A stretch of DNA of 64,000 nucleotides from Blautia argi (GTDB lineage Bacteria > Bacillota > Clostridia > Lachnospirales > Lachnospiraceae): contig NZ_CP030280.1 in the NCBI RefSeq assembly GCF_003287895.1, forward strand, positions 2,115,501 to 2,179,500, given 5' to 3'. The notes beneath the pieces were generated by a model that was not told where the DNA came from, ran no database searches, and saw nothing but the letters and a program-made list of their open reading frames with translations. A program made the position numbers and the translations under genes. How positions within the stretch are numbered: the first letter of the stretch is position 1; each line of letters starts with the position of its first letter. Shown in pieces: positions 43,955-53,438 of this stretch.

Positions 43955-44872
43955 TTACTTCAAAAATCCGCTGATAATCTGTTCTTCTGCCTCTTCTTCT
44001 GTAAGTCCCAGCGTCATAAGCTTTACAATCTGTTCTCCTGCAATTTTGCCAATGGCTGCCTCGTGAATCAGAGCTGCATCTGAATTGTTTGCCGTAATCT
44101 CCGGGATAGAACTGATTTTCGCATTTCCCACAATAATAGCATCACATTCTGTATGTCCGCTGCACTTTGCATTGCCGTTTAATACAGACTGAAAGAGCTG
44201 ATAAGAATCGTCCTTTGCCACAGAGCGGGATATAATATTGGCACCGGAATCCTCTCCGTTTAAGTCCACAATAAAGCGACTCTCAGCCCTCTGCTCCCCA
44301 TGAGTCATCAGTCTTTCCATAACCTTTAAAGTTGCATGCTCTGCAAGTTTTGCCGTAGTTTTGCGAATGGTGGAATCCACACCCTTTATTTGGGCTGTGT
44401 CCATTTCCATATAGCTGTTTTCTCCGATTTCCACAATGGTTTCCGGATTCATAATACGCTGTCCCTTGCCATCTCCGCTACCGTAATGCTTTTCCACATA
44501 TTTTACTCTTGAATTTTTGCCAATGAAAAAGCTGTGGATACCATCATGCTGGCTGGAATCGTCGGTTCCGCAGTGAATACCGCAGCCTGCAATAATGGTG
44601 ACGTCGCAGTCATCTCCAATATAAAAATCATTGTATACGGTTTCTTTTATCCCTGCCTGACTTAACACAACCGGAATATGAAGGCTCTCATTTTTTGTAC
44701 CCGGCTTGATTTTAATTACAATGCCGTCACCCTGTTCTCTTGGAACAATTTCAATATGCTCGGTGCTGTTTCTTGCCTCTGTCTTTCCGTTTGTTCTGAT
44801 ATTATAAGCACCTACAGGGATTTCATGCAGCCCTGATACTGCCTGTAAAAGCTCTTTCTGTATGGTATCCAT
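43955..44872 (-). CDS. sufB: SufB/SufD family scaffold protein (minimal SUF-like system)
   Basis: 305-residue beta-helix protein of the SufB/SufD family, much shorter than classic SufB (about 470), as in the two-gene SUF-like minimal systems of strict anaerobes. Conserved features include the AGCGIHCGTDDSSQHDGIHSF region, which may supply Cys/His ligands for Fe-S assembly, and the C-terminal HEAAIGKIAGEQIVKLMTLGLTEEEAEEQIISGFL, diagnostic of the family. Its start overlaps the sufC stop (TAATG). It would build Fe-S clusters with SufC; SufS and SufU are not encoded nearby. Confidence 0.88.
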   Translation of the reverse strand: MDTIQKELLQAVSGLHEIPVGAYNIRTNGKTEARNSTEHIEIVPREQGDGIVIKIKPGTKNESLHIPVVLSQAGIKETVYNDFYIGDDCDVTIIAGCGIHCGTDDSSQHDGIHSFFIGKNSRVKYVEKHYGSGDGKGQRIMNPETIVEIGENSYMEMDTAQIKGVDSTIRKTTAKLAEHATLKVMERLMTHGEQRAESRFIVDLNGEDSGANIISRSVAKDDSYQLFQSVLNGNAKCSGHTECDAIIVGNAKISSIPEITANNSDAALIHEAAIGKIAGEQIVKLMTLGLTEEEAEEQIISGFLK

Positions 44873-45618
44873 TAGTCCTGCACTCCCTTCTGCCAGATGC
44901 TGCAGCCTGTATCTGTTTCCGCTGCGTTTAACAGTGCCGGAAGCACCTCGTCCTTGCTTCCTCTTCTTACCAGCTTACCGTCTGCAATCACCAGAATTTC
45001 ATCTGCTGTATTTAAAATTCTCTCCTGATGAGAAATAATCAAAATGGAACCGCTCTGCTGTTTATGCATGTTTTCAAATACATGAATCAGGTTCTGGAAG
45101 CTCCACAAATCAATGCCTGCCTCCGGCTCGTCAAATACAGAAAGTTTTGTACCTCTTGCCATCACAGTGGCAATTTCAATACGCTTCATCTCTCCTCCGG
45201 AAAGGCTTCCGTTTACCTCACGGTTAATATAATCCTTGGCGCAAAGCCCTACTTCAGAAAGATACTGACAGGCGCCGGACAGGGAAATCTCCTTTCCTGC
45301 TGCCAGATGAATCAAATCAAAAACTGTTACACCTTTAAAGCGTACCGGCTGCTGAAACGCATAGCTGATGCCATGCTTCGCCCTTTCTGTAATGCTCCAG
45401 TCTGTAATATCCTCTCCATCAAAGAAAATCCGTCCTTCTGTGGGCTTTTCAATTCCTGCAATAATTTTTGCAAGAGTAGATTTTCCTCCTCCGTTTGGTC
45501 CTGTAATGGCTACAAATTTATTGTCCTCCAGGGTAAAGCTTACATGCTCCAGAATTCCCTTCTCTTCGTCTTTGGAATCCTCAGGAACACGAAAGGAAAC
45601 GTCCTTTAATTCAAGCAT
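44872..45618 (-). CDS. sufC: Fe-S cluster assembly ATPase SufC
   Basis: Cytoplasmic ABC-type ATPase of 248 residues driving the SufB-like scaffold. Walker A is GPNGGGKST (about residue 40), the Q-loop is YAFQQPVRF, the signature is LSGGEMKRIEIA and Walker B is LSVFDEPEAGIDLW, the SufC form. ATG 45618 follows GGAGG. First gene of a two-gene operon with a strong promoter. Confidence 0.92.
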   Translation of the reverse strand: MLELKDVSFRVPEDSKDEEKGILEHVSFTLEDNKFVAITGPNGGGKSTLAKIIAGIEKPTEGRIFFDGEDITDWSITERAKHGISYAFQQPVRFKGVTVFDLIHLAAGKEISLSGACQYLSEVGLCAKDYINREVNGSLSGGEMKRIEIATVMARGTKLSVFDEPEAGIDLWSFQNLIHVFENMHKQQSGSILIISHQERILNTADEILVIADGKLVRRGSKDEVLPALLNAAETDTGCSIWQKGVQD

Positions 45619-45693
45619 GGTTTCGTCCTCCGTTCTCTATCATGAAATTGTCCTTTGGCAAAGCCAAATATTAACAATTTTCGTCCGTTTTCT

Positions 45694-45722
45694 ATTATAT
45701 AATTCTGTTTTCCTATTGTAAA
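45694..45722 (-). promoter_or_regulatory. sufCB promoter
   Basis: Minus strand TTTACA (45717-45722) and TATAAT (45694-45699) with a 17-base spacer, 75 bases before the sufC ATG. No IscR/SufR-like box was recognised in the leader. Confidence 0.65.
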
Positions 45723-45820
45723 GGGCTTTTTTTCAATACATCTGGTTCCACTGCCGAAAGGTTTGTGGGTATACTCTTTCATACAGACATCATACAGATA
45801 AATGGAGAGAGAATACACTT

Positions 45821-46486
45821 ATGGATATGAAAAATTTGAATTTAACCGTAGACGAACTGAAAATCCTTGCTGAAAACGGACAAAGGGATTTCATTTACGG
45901 TGTGGGCTATTACTATGAAAATGGTATCCGCACTGCCGTGGATTACAAAGAAGCAGTACATTGGTACGAAAAAGCAGCCAAAAAGGAGCATGTAGAAGCA
46001 GCGATGCACCTGGCGCTTCTCTATGCCCAGGGCAAGGGTGTGGAAAAAGATGACAAAAAGGCTTTCTTTTATATGAATCAGGCGGCCAAAAGCGGAAATA
46101 TGAATGCCCAGTACAATATGGGGCGCTGCTATGAAGAGGGCATTGGCACTAAGCCTGATATTTCCAAAGCCTTTGACTGGTACAAAAAGGCTGCTGCACA
46201 GGGAGATTTTCGCGCCATGTGCTGTATGGGTGCACATTTTCTCTCAGGAGAAGTACTCCCTTATGAACCGGCAAAAGCATTCCAGCTTTTTGAAAAAGCG
46301 GCAAACGCCAATATCCCGGCTGCCCAGTATAATCTTTCCGTACTCTACCGCTACGGAGAGGGTGTGGAAAAGGATATAGAAAAGGCAGATTTCTGGCGAA
46401 TGAAAGCAGCCCAGAACGGTTTCCGTCTGGCGATTGATGAGCTGGAACACCCGGAAAAGGCAGACGCTGATAAAGAAAGAGAATAA
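45821..46486 (+). CDS. Sel1-like repeat protein
   Basis: 221 residues, almost entirely Sel1/TPR-like helical repeats of about 36 residues (AVHWYEKAAKKEHVEAAMHL; AFDWYKKAAAQGDFRAMCCM; KADFWRMKAAQNGF), about five in number. No signal peptide, so cytoplasmic. Such proteins act as protein-binding scaffolds; no partner is indicated by context because it is a lone gene between the divergent suf operon and the convergent ilvD. GGAGAGAG precedes the ATG. Confidence 0.85.
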   Translation: MDMKNLNLTVDELKILAENGQRDFIYGVGYYYENGIRTAVDYKEAVHWYEKAAKKEHVEAAMHLALLYAQGKGVEKDDKKAFFYMNQAAKSGNMNAQYNMGRCYEEGIGTKPDISKAFDWYKKAAAQGDFRAMCCMGAHFLSGEVLPYEPAKAFQLFEKAANANIPAAQYNLSVLYRYGEGVEKDIEKADFWRMKAAQNGFRLAIDELEHPEKADADKERE

Positions 46487-46511
46487 AAAAATAAGGTTTC
46501 TCCGACCTGAT

Positions 46512-46575
46512 AAAATCCCCGGGAGCAAGCTGTTTTGCGTATATCTTTCAAACAACTCCTGCTCCCGGGGATTTT
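46512..46575. terminator. bidirectional terminator between the Sel1 gene and ilvD
   Basis: A perfect 16-bp inverted repeat AAAATCCCCGGGAGCA (46512-46527) / TGCTCCCGGGGATTTT (46560-46575). A's before and T's after serve both convergent genes. Confidence 0.8.
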
Positions 46576-46594
46576 CTGCTGCTTTTTTCCGATT

Positions 46595-48316
46595 TTATTT
46601 CATGTATCCGCCCTTCATGGGAGATACGGCATGCTCAGAAAAGATTTTCAGCACGCCTCTCTCATATTTTTGAGGCTTTGGCGTCCAGTTTTTCTTACGT
46701 TCCTTTAAAATCTCCTGAATTTCTTCTTCTGTTTTTCTCTCTCCTGCAATTCCCACAATGCGAAGCACACGTTTGGGGATATTCACTTCAATCAAATCCC
46801 CTTCTTCCACCAGGGCAATAGGACCGCCCTGGGCAGCTTCCGGTGAAATATGCCCAATAGCCGGACCCTTAGACGCACCGGAAAATCTTCCGTCTGTCAA
46901 AAGGGCAATGGAAGCGCCCAACTCTCCGTCAGAGGCAATGGCTTCCGTGGTATAGAACATTTCCGGCATACCGCTTCCCTTCGGACCTTCATAGCGGATA
47001 ATTACTGCGTCACCCGGCTGAATCTCATGGGTAAGCACTGCGTGAATAGCCTCTTCCTCACAATCAAAAGGACGTGCCTTTAAGGTTGCCTCAAACATTT
47101 CCTTTGGCACAACTGTATGTTTTACCACGGCGCCGTCAGGGCACAGATTGCCATAGAGAACCGCAATGCTTCCATCTGTCCCAAAAGGTTTGTCAAATGG
47201 CCGAATCACGTCTTCTCGTTTTAATCCTGCTTTTGCCAGGTACTCGTCACATTTGTCATAAAATCCGTTTTTCTTTAAATCTTCCAGATTTTCGCCCAGA
47301 GTCTTACCTGTAACGGTCATAACGTCTAAGTGCAGCATATCTTTGATTTCTTCCATAATCGTCGGTACGCCGCCTGCATAGTAGAAATACTGTGCAGGCC
47401 ATTCGCCTGCCGGACGGATATTCAGAAGGTAATGGGCTCCTCTGTGAAGCCTGTCAAAGGTATCTCCGTCAATTTCAATGCCAAATTCCCTTGCAATGGC
47501 AGGCAGATGTAAAAGAGAATTGGTGGAACCTGATATGGCTGCGTGTACCATAATGGCATTTTCAAAGGATTTCAGCGTAACAATTTTATCCGGTGTCAGA
47601 TTGTGTTCAGCCAGCCATACTGCCTGTTTCCCGGCCTCTTTTGCCACCTTTTTCAAATCCGGACTGGTTGCCGGCATCAGGGCGCTGCCCGGAAGCATTA
47701 AACCCAGGGCTTCTGCCATAATCTGCATAGTGGACGCTGTTCCCATAAATGAGCATGCTCCGCAGGAAGGACAGGCATGCTGCTTATAATACGTCAGCTT
47801 TTCCTCTGTAATCTCTCCCCGCTCACACATGGCGCTGTATTTCCCAATCTGTTCCAGAGTCAGAAGATCCGGACCTGCGTCCATAACACCCCCTGTCACC
47901 ACAATGGAAGGAATATTGACTCTTCCTACTCCCATTAAATGTGCCGGCATACCTTTGTCACAGCTTGCCACAAATACGGCACCGTCAAAAGGCGTGGCAT
48001 TGGCATGGATTTCAATCATATTGGCTATCATATCTCTGGAAGCCAGAGAATAATTGATGCCATCATGTCCCTGAGCTTCGCCATCGCAAATATCCGTTGT
48101 AAAATATCTGGCTCCATGCCCCCCAGCCTCTGCGATTCCGTTTCTTGCTTCCTCTACCAGTTCCAGTAAGTGACCGCTTCCCGGGTGACTGTCGCCAAAA
48201 GTACTTTCAATCATAATCTGAGGTTTTGACAGGTCTTCCACCTTCCAGCCGGTTCCCAGACGAAGAGGGTCTAATTCCGGTGCGATTTTTCTCAATTCCT
48301 GGCTTCTTAATTCCAT
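46595..48316 (-). CDS. ilvD: dihydroxy-acid dehydratase
   Basis: Fe-S enzyme of 573 residues for the third common step of valine, isoleucine and leucine synthesis: dihydroxy acid to keto acid. Cluster and metal motifs include VASCDKGMPAHLMG (about residue 114) and HACPSCGACSFMGTASTM (about 185), plus the C-terminal DGRFSGASKGPAIGHISPEA. The AAAGGGAAAGG region precedes the ATG. It stands alone, away from the other ilv genes, and depends on Fe-S supply such as the nearby sufCB pair could give. Confidence 0.94.
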   Translation of the reverse strand: MELRSQELRKIAPELDPLRLGTGWKVEDLSKPQIMIESTFGDSHPGSGHLLELVEEARNGIAEAGGHGARYFTTDICDGEAQGHDGINYSLASRDMIANMIEIHANATPFDGAVFVASCDKGMPAHLMGVGRVNIPSIVVTGGVMDAGPDLLTLEQIGKYSAMCERGEITEEKLTYYKQHACPSCGACSFMGTASTMQIMAEALGLMLPGSALMPATSPDLKKVAKEAGKQAVWLAEHNLTPDKIVTLKSFENAIMVHAAISGSTNSLLHLPAIAREFGIEIDGDTFDRLHRGAHYLLNIRPAGEWPAQYFYYAGGVPTIMEEIKDMLHLDVMTVTGKTLGENLEDLKKNGFYDKCDEYLAKAGLKREDVIRPFDKPFGTDGSIAVLYGNLCPDGAVVKHTVVPKEMFEATLKARPFDCEEEAIHAVLTHEIQPGDAVIIRYEGPKGSGMPEMFYTTEAIASDGELGASIALLTDGRFSGASKGPAIGHISPEAAQGGPIALVEEGDLIEVNIPKRVLRIVGIAGERKTEEEIQEILKERKKNWTPKPQKYERGVLKIFSEHAVSPMKGGYMK

Positions 48317-48390
48317 AAGTCCTTTCCCTTTCTATCACCTGTTTTGAAAATCGTTTGTCTTTTTTGACATCATATATGGTATTTATCTGT

Positions 48391-48419
48391 GTTTTAACAC
48401 TTTTTCCCATTTACGTCAA
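48391..48419 (-). promoter_or_regulatory. probable ilvD promoter
   Basis: Minus strand TTGACG (48414-48419) and TAAAAC (48391-48396) with a 17-base spacer, about 75 bases before the ATG. No T-box was seen in the leader. Confidence 0.45.
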
Positions 48420-48439
48420 GCATTTAGAAAGGGTTTTCT

Positions 48440-50941
48440 CTATTCTTCTCTCAACAATTCCACCACACTTCTCTTATTCCATATTTTATCTGTCATAGCT
48501 GAAATTCCCACAGAGAGCAGAAGAGAAATCCCAAACACTGCCAGAGCCGGAATCAGGGTAAAATGATACTTCATATACCAGGTTCCCGCTGCCAGTCCCC
48601 TTACCAGGGTCAGGGACAAAAGCGCGCTCATAAGAAGTCCCAGAATCCCCGCCAACACTGCATAGAGTACCCCTTCGCAAATCATCAGCCTCCGAAGCTG
48701 CTTTTTCGTCATTCCAATACTTCGCATGGAAGCAAATTCTCTCTGTCTGGCAATCACTCCTGTCAAAATCACATTAATAAGATTCAGAATCCCGATACTG
48801 CCCAGAATCACGGATACCACGATTCCAACCATACTGAAGGTTGTCTGTATCTCTTCAAATTCAGCCTCTGCGGTCAATCTGGTAAGCACAGACAGGTTCT
48901 TTTTCTCGGAGAGCGCCTCCACCTGCTCATAAAGGCTGTCAAAAGCATCTTTTTCCGCATCGAAAAGACAGTGAATCGGCGTTTGCATTTCCGGGAACAT
49001 CTGCAAAAATACCGGTTCCGCAAAGGCAATGGATTCATATCCGCCGCTGCTGTAACACATTTCCTGCGCCTGCTCCAGTCCCACGACAGCCAAAACCGTA
49101 TATTCTTTTACTGTTCCTTTGATTTCTGCTTCAATCACATCGCCAGCATGAAATTCCTGGTCTTCTTTATTATATTCTCCATTATCTCTAAGACCTCCTG
49201 CCATAATCACATAATCTCCGGTACAAAGCTTTTCATAATCCAGTGTGCCTTCTATGACTGTCGCCCTTTTTAAAGCGTTTTCGTCAAAGCCATACAGCAT
49301 ACGGTTTCTGTCAAACTCTTCTATGTGCTCTGAGGTTTCTTCTCCGTTTATGCAAAGAATTTTTCCCAAATCCTCCCTTTCTTCTGTCATCATATCCTCT
49401 GGCAGCATATAAGTATATACTTTTCCAAAATCTTTTACTCCCTCCATAGCTGCCAATTCTTCTATGGCTTCCCTGTTTACCGTCTTTTTATAATCCTCTG
49501 CTCCCATCTTCAGAAAATCCCCGTTTCTGACATCAAAATCAGAGGCTACACGGTTTTTTACAAAGGTTTCCTTATCCATATTGCCTGTATAGTTTAAAAC
49601 ACTGTTCAAAAGTATGGCGCTGAAAGCTATGGACAGAATCACCAGAAAGGTTTTTCCTTTGTTCCTGCTTAAATTTGCCGCTGCCATAGATGCCAACGGA
49701 AAACGGGTGTCTTTTCCTTTTCGGTGCGTCTGCTTGCTTTTTGTATTTCCCTGATACTTCAAAGCCTCTACAGGAGAAATACGGCTTGCCATTTTTCCGG
49801 GCTTATTACAGCTTATACGCACAGTAAAAAAGGTAAACAAAGCAGCCAGTATCCAAATCCACCAGGAAGGAATGACAAATTCCGCCTCTTTAAAGCTGGT
49901 ACTTGCCATAACCAGAGGCAGCAATGCGTTTCCTAAAAGCCAGCCAAGTACCAGTCCTGCCGGTATTCCCACAAAGGACAGTACACTGCCCTGCCGGACA
50001 ATCATATAGCGAATCTGTCTGGGTGAAGTTCCTATAGTTTTCAGCTGTCCGTACAGACGGATATCCTTTTCCACAGAAATCTTAAAAATATTGTAAATAA
50101 CAAGATAACCTGCCAGCAAAATCAACAGGATTCCAATGGCTATCATAAAAACGGTCTGAGGAGAGGTTGCTGAAGACTGTTCAAAAGCAGGACTTACATG
50201 GTGAATCAGATAATCCGCATCGCCTCGTTCTGCTTCGGGATTATATCCCAGTTTTATCAGCAGGCTATCAAGCTGCGCTTCTACATTTTTTTCACTGTGA
50301 AAACTGCCTCTCACATCATAACTTTCTTCTGTACGCTGAAGTTTCTCTGCACAGTCTTCAGAAAGCAGCATGGAAGCATGCTCTTCATGTGCCATACCCT
50401 CCCAGATACCGCAAAGAGTCATTTCTTTTTCTATGGTCTTCCCATCTTCGGAATATTGCAAAGTCAGCGTATTTCCTGTTTTTGGAGAAACGCCCAAAAG
50501 TTTTAAAACCTCTGTATCACAGGCAATTTCATTTTCTTTTTGGGGATAACGGCCTTCTGTCAGCTCCATAAAGCTGTTTTTTGCCGTAGTTTCGTCCACC
50601 CAACCTGCATTGACGCTTATATTTCTAAGTTCCGGATTTTCTGCCGCTACTACATAATGCTCTATTCCGGCCACTTCAAAAACATCGTCTTTGGCAAGTT
50701 TTTGGGCAGCTTCTTTTGACATACCCTTTAAGGACACCATAAAACGGCTTCCTGCCTGACGGAGCATCTGATTTTTCATAGATACCTGGGCGCCTTCCAT
50801 CACGGTAGTCAGCCCCATAAAGAGTACAGCAGTGAGCACAATGGCAAGCACAGCAATTCTGTTTCGACTTTTATTTGCTTTCAGACAGTTCTGGGACAGG
50901 GTTTTCATAAATTTTCGATTGTTATTTTCCAACAACTTCAT
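48440..50941 (-). CDS. ABC transporter permease, FtsX/MacB type, large
   Basis: 833 residues with one N-terminal helix (about 25-48) and an outer domain of about 220 residues. A three-helix FtsX bundle follows (about 265-385), then a fourth anchor (about 425), a second large outer domain, and a final FtsX bundle (about 700-830; GIVVSVILGSIGILNLINVILTG). This is the two-FtsX layout of exporters for antimicrobial peptides or lipoproteins rather than the 10-helix BceB plan. It follows its ATPase gene by 12 bases. With the kinase and regulator upstream it likely handles a cell-envelope stress ligand. Confidence 0.85.
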   Translation of the reverse strand: MKLLENNNRKFMKTLSQNCLKANKSRNRIAVLAIVLTAVLFMGLTTVMEGAQVSMKNQMLRQAGSRFMVSLKGMSKEAAQKLAKDDVFEVAGIEHYVVAAENPELRNISVNAGWVDETTAKNSFMELTEGRYPQKENEIACDTEVLKLLGVSPKTGNTLTLQYSEDGKTIEKEMTLCGIWEGMAHEEHASMLLSEDCAEKLQRTEESYDVRGSFHSEKNVEAQLDSLLIKLGYNPEAERGDADYLIHHVSPAFEQSSATSPQTVFMIAIGILLILLAGYLVIYNIFKISVEKDIRLYGQLKTIGTSPRQIRYMIVRQGSVLSFVGIPAGLVLGWLLGNALLPLVMASTSFKEAEFVIPSWWIWILAALFTFFTVRISCNKPGKMASRISPVEALKYQGNTKSKQTHRKGKDTRFPLASMAAANLSRNKGKTFLVILSIAFSAILLNSVLNYTGNMDKETFVKNRVASDFDVRNGDFLKMGAEDYKKTVNREAIEELAAMEGVKDFGKVYTYMLPEDMMTEEREDLGKILCINGEETSEHIEEFDRNRMLYGFDENALKRATVIEGTLDYEKLCTGDYVIMAGGLRDNGEYNKEDQEFHAGDVIEAEIKGTVKEYTVLAVVGLEQAQEMCYSSGGYESIAFAEPVFLQMFPEMQTPIHCLFDAEKDAFDSLYEQVEALSEKKNLSVLTRLTAEAEFEEIQTTFSMVGIVVSVILGSIGILNLINVILTGVIARQREFASMRSIGMTKKQLRRLMICEGVLYAVLAGILGLLMSALLSLTLVRGLAAGTWYMKYHFTLIPALAVFGISLLLSVGISAMTDKIWNKRSVVELLREE

Positions 50942-50953
50942 GCTCTCGCCCCC

Positions 50954-51622
50954 TTATTCTGCAATCTTCCCGTCTTCAATATGAAGCATGCGGTCTGCCA
51001 CCTGCGCCAGTTCCGGGTTGTGGGTAATCATAACAAGGGTCTGCCCGAATTCTGTGGTGGTCATCTTTAAAAGCTGCATGACCTCCAAAGAGGTGTGGGT
51101 GTCCAAATTTCCGGTTGGCTCATCTGCCAAAAGTATGGCGGGCTTTGCTGCCAGCGCTCTGGCAATGGCCACTCTCTGCTGCTGTCCTCCGGAAAGATTG
51201 TTGGGGAGATTTTCCAGCTTTTCTTCCAAATGCAGCATATGGATAATTTCCTTTAAATAGGTTCTGTCCACCTTATTTCCGTCCAACTCTATGGGCAGGA
51301 CAATGTTTTGATATACATTTAAAATGGGAACCAGGTTGTAATTCTGAAACACAAATCCTATATTCCGTCTACGGAAAACCGTAAGCTGCTCATCGTTCAT
51401 TTTTGCAATTTCTTTTCCTCTGATTTTCACACTTCCTGAGGTGGGAACGTCCAGACCTCCCAGCATATTCAAAAGTGTGGACTTACCGCTGCCAGAGGTA
51501 CCTATAACTGCAACAAATTCTCCTTTTTCCACAGAAACGCTGACTCCGTCTAATGCTTTTGTAATATTTGCACCCTGTCCATAATATTTTTTCAAATCCT
51601 TTGTTTCTAAAATATAATCCAT
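50954..51622 (-). CDS. ABC transporter ATP-binding protein (LolD/MacB-type)
   Basis: 222-residue ATPase with Walker A GTSGSGKST (about residue 40), Q-loop VFQNYNLVP, signature LSGGQQQRVAIARAL and Walker B ILLADEPTGNLDT, the hallmark of the MacB/LolD/BceA group. ATG 51622 is picked for AGGAAGG upstream; the longer frame from 51661 is not supported. It pairs with the following FtsX permease in a mechanotransmission-type export or sensing complex. Confidence 0.9.
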   Translation of the reverse strand: MDYILETKDLKKYYGQGANITKALDGVSVSVEKGEFVAVIGTSGSGKSTLLNMLGGLDVPTSGSVKIRGKEIAKMNDEQLTVFRRRNIGFVFQNYNLVPILNVYQNIVLPIELDGNKVDRTYLKEIIHMLHLEEKLENLPNNLSGGQQQRVAIARALAAKPAILLADEPTGNLDTHTSLEVMQLLKMTTTEFGQTLVMITHNPELAQVADRMLHIEDGKIAE

Positions 51623-51719
51623 GGTGTTTCCTTCCTTTCTTTTGATACTGTCAGCATACAAAAAAATTATCTCAAACTGTTCTCAAAAAAGTAACAGAAT
51701 TGAGATAATTCCCTTTTCC

Positions 51720-52640
51720 CTATCCCTCTATCGGCAAATGGATACAGATGGTCGTTCCCTCGCCCACTCTGGAGTGTGCCTCCATAAAGCCTTTTTGCAT
51801 CATCACGATTTCCCTTGCCAGATACAATCCAATGCCGACGCCCTCCACCTCTGCGGACTCCGGCTCTCTGTAAAACCGTTTAAAGATATCAGGCAGTCGA
51901 TTCTGCGGGATTCCTCGTCCATTGTCCCGGATTTTAATTCTTACAAAAAAATCGGTTTTTTCTGCCGAAATCCAAATTTTGCCACCCTTTTTTGTATATT
52001 TGATTCCATTATCCAGCACATTAAACACGGCCTCCCCTGTCCAGCGTTTATCAAAATAAGCCGTCAGGTTTTCTTCACAGGAAACCTGTATTTCCATCTC
52101 CTTTTTCTCTGCAAGAAGAGCTGCATCGCAGACTGCCTGCGCCAAAAGCTCATATACAGAGTTGTTCTTTGGCTGTACCTTTACAAGTCCTGTTTCCATT
52201 CTGGACATCTGAATCATACTCTGCATAAAAAACTCCAGCTTATCCACCTGATGCTCAGAGGCTTTTAAAAAATCCTCCCTTTTTTCCTCGGAAATCCCCT
52301 TCCGCTCCAAAAGATTATGATACATGCGGATTCCGGCAATGGGAGTTTTCACCTGATGAGAAATATCAGAAATCATGGATTCCAATTGCTTTCTCTGCCG
52401 AAGATTCTCCTCTGATTTCATTTCTATGATTTCATAAAGACGGCGCATACGCATCTGGATTTTTCCCATAAGGGTTTCCTGATTTTCCTGAAATACAATA
52501 TCCTTTTCCCCTGCAATCATGGCCTCCAGACAGTCCATAATCTGCTCTGTATATGCAAGAAAGCCTTTTCTGGCATAAAGAACGCAAAACACCCCTGCCA
52601 GAAAAAATACTGCAGATAAAACCAGCAACAAAAGTTCCAT
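51720..52640 (-). CDS. sensor histidine kinase with no extracellular domain
   Basis: 306 residues. One or two closely spaced N-terminal membrane segments (about 2-24) are followed by a cytoplasmic coiled region, the H-box MISDISHQVKTPIAG (His about 111) and the HATPase domain with N-box VFNVLDNGIKY, G1 IRDNGRGIP and G2 GVGIGLYLA. There is almost no outside loop, so it cannot bind a ligand itself. Kinases like this usually read the state of a neighbouring ABC exporter, and one is encoded next. ATG 52640 lies one base past the regulator stop. Confidence 0.87.
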   Translation of the reverse strand: MELLLLVLSAVFFLAGVFCVLYARKGFLAYTEQIMDCLEAMIAGEKDIVFQENQETLMGKIQMRMRRLYEIIEMKSEENLRQRKQLESMISDISHQVKTPIAGIRMYHNLLERKGISEEKREDFLKASEHQVDKLEFFMQSMIQMSRMETGLVKVQPKNNSVYELLAQAVCDAALLAEKKEMEIQVSCEENLTAYFDKRWTGEAVFNVLDNGIKYTKKGGKIWISAEKTDFFVRIKIRDNGRGIPQNRLPDIFKRFYREPESAEVEGVGIGLYLAREIVMMQKGFMEAHSRVGEGTTICIHLPIEG

Positions 52641-52641
52641 G

Positions 52642-53319
52642 TTATTTTCCGCCTTTCCACTGATACCCCATTCCATATAAGGTCTTAATATAGGAATGCT
52701 CAGAATCTTCCAGTTTCTTTCTCAGACGGTTAATATTTACCGCCACTGCATGCTCGTCCACAAAATTTCCGCCCTGGTCCCAGATTTTCTCCAAAAGAAC
52801 GCCTTTTGTCAAAACACGGTCCGCATTGGCAATGAGAAGCCGCAAAATCCGGTATTCCGTAGGCGTCATAGAGAGCGGTTCCCCGGCCTTTTGGGCAGTC
52901 ATTTTATCAAAATCTATGTTCAGATATCCGTCATTATAGAGGCCTCTTTCCTTTGTCCTTCTGCCTTTTCTGAGCGCTGCCTCAATTCGTCTGTGAAGAA
53001 TGGGCATTTTAAAGGGCTTTGTAATATAATCATCTGCCCCACAGTCAAAACCCATCATTTCGTCCCGTTCCATATCTCTGGCAGTAAGAAAAATAACAGG
53101 GATATCCTGCTCCGCCTTCACAGCCCGGCAGAAATCAAAGCCGTCCCCATCCGGCAGATTTCCGTCCAGCAAAATCAAATCCACTTCCCCTTCTTCAAAA
53201 AACACCATACCCTCCCTTAAGGTGAAAGCAGAACGCACCCCATAGCCTTCCAGTTCCAGGTCACAGGTCAGCCCTGCATTTAAATCTCTGTCGTCCTCAA
53301 TCAGTAATATCTTTTTCAT
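52642..53319 (-). CDS. OmpR-family response regulator
   Basis: 225 residues. The N-terminal receiver domain has the acidic pair EDDRD (8-12), the phospho-Asp in LLDGNLPDGDGFDF (about 52) and Lys in TKPFKMP (about 102). The C-terminal winged helix (about 130-225) has the typical ILRLLIANADRVLTKGVLLEKIW. First gene of the regulator-kinase-ATPase-permease operon, presumably activating the ABC genes, which start about 60 bases after the kinase stop. Confidence 0.9.
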   Translation of the reverse strand: MKKILLIEDDRDLNAGLTCDLELEGYGVRSAFTLREGMVFFEEGEVDLILLDGNLPDGDGFDFCRAVKAEQDIPVIFLTARDMERDEMMGFDCGADDYITKPFKMPILHRRIEAALRKGRRTKERGLYNDGYLNIDFDKMTAQKAGEPLSMTPTEYRILRLLIANADRVLTKGVLLEKIWDQGGNFVDEHAVAVNINRLRKKLEDSEHSYIKTLYGMGYQWKGGK

Positions 53320-53355
53320 GTTTCTTTGTTTCCTTTTTCTGAATTTATTTACTAC

Positions 53356-53384
53356 ATCATAGCATTAATGTTTTCTCTGGTCAA
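53356..53384 (-). promoter_or_regulatory. promoter of the two-component/ABC operon
   Basis: Minus strand TTGACC (53379-53384) and TATGAT (53356-53361) with a 17-base spacer, 36 bases before the regulator ATG. Confidence 0.7.
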
Positions 53385-53438
53385 AGGTGAAACGTCGTTA
53401 AACTTTAAACAATTTTTAGAAAATCTATATTTTTTTTA

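Noticed and set aside
48317..48439. T-box or leader peptide attenuator before ilvD
   Set aside because: The leader is under 80 bases, with no Leu/Ile/Val codon run, no T-box sequence and no terminator hairpin.
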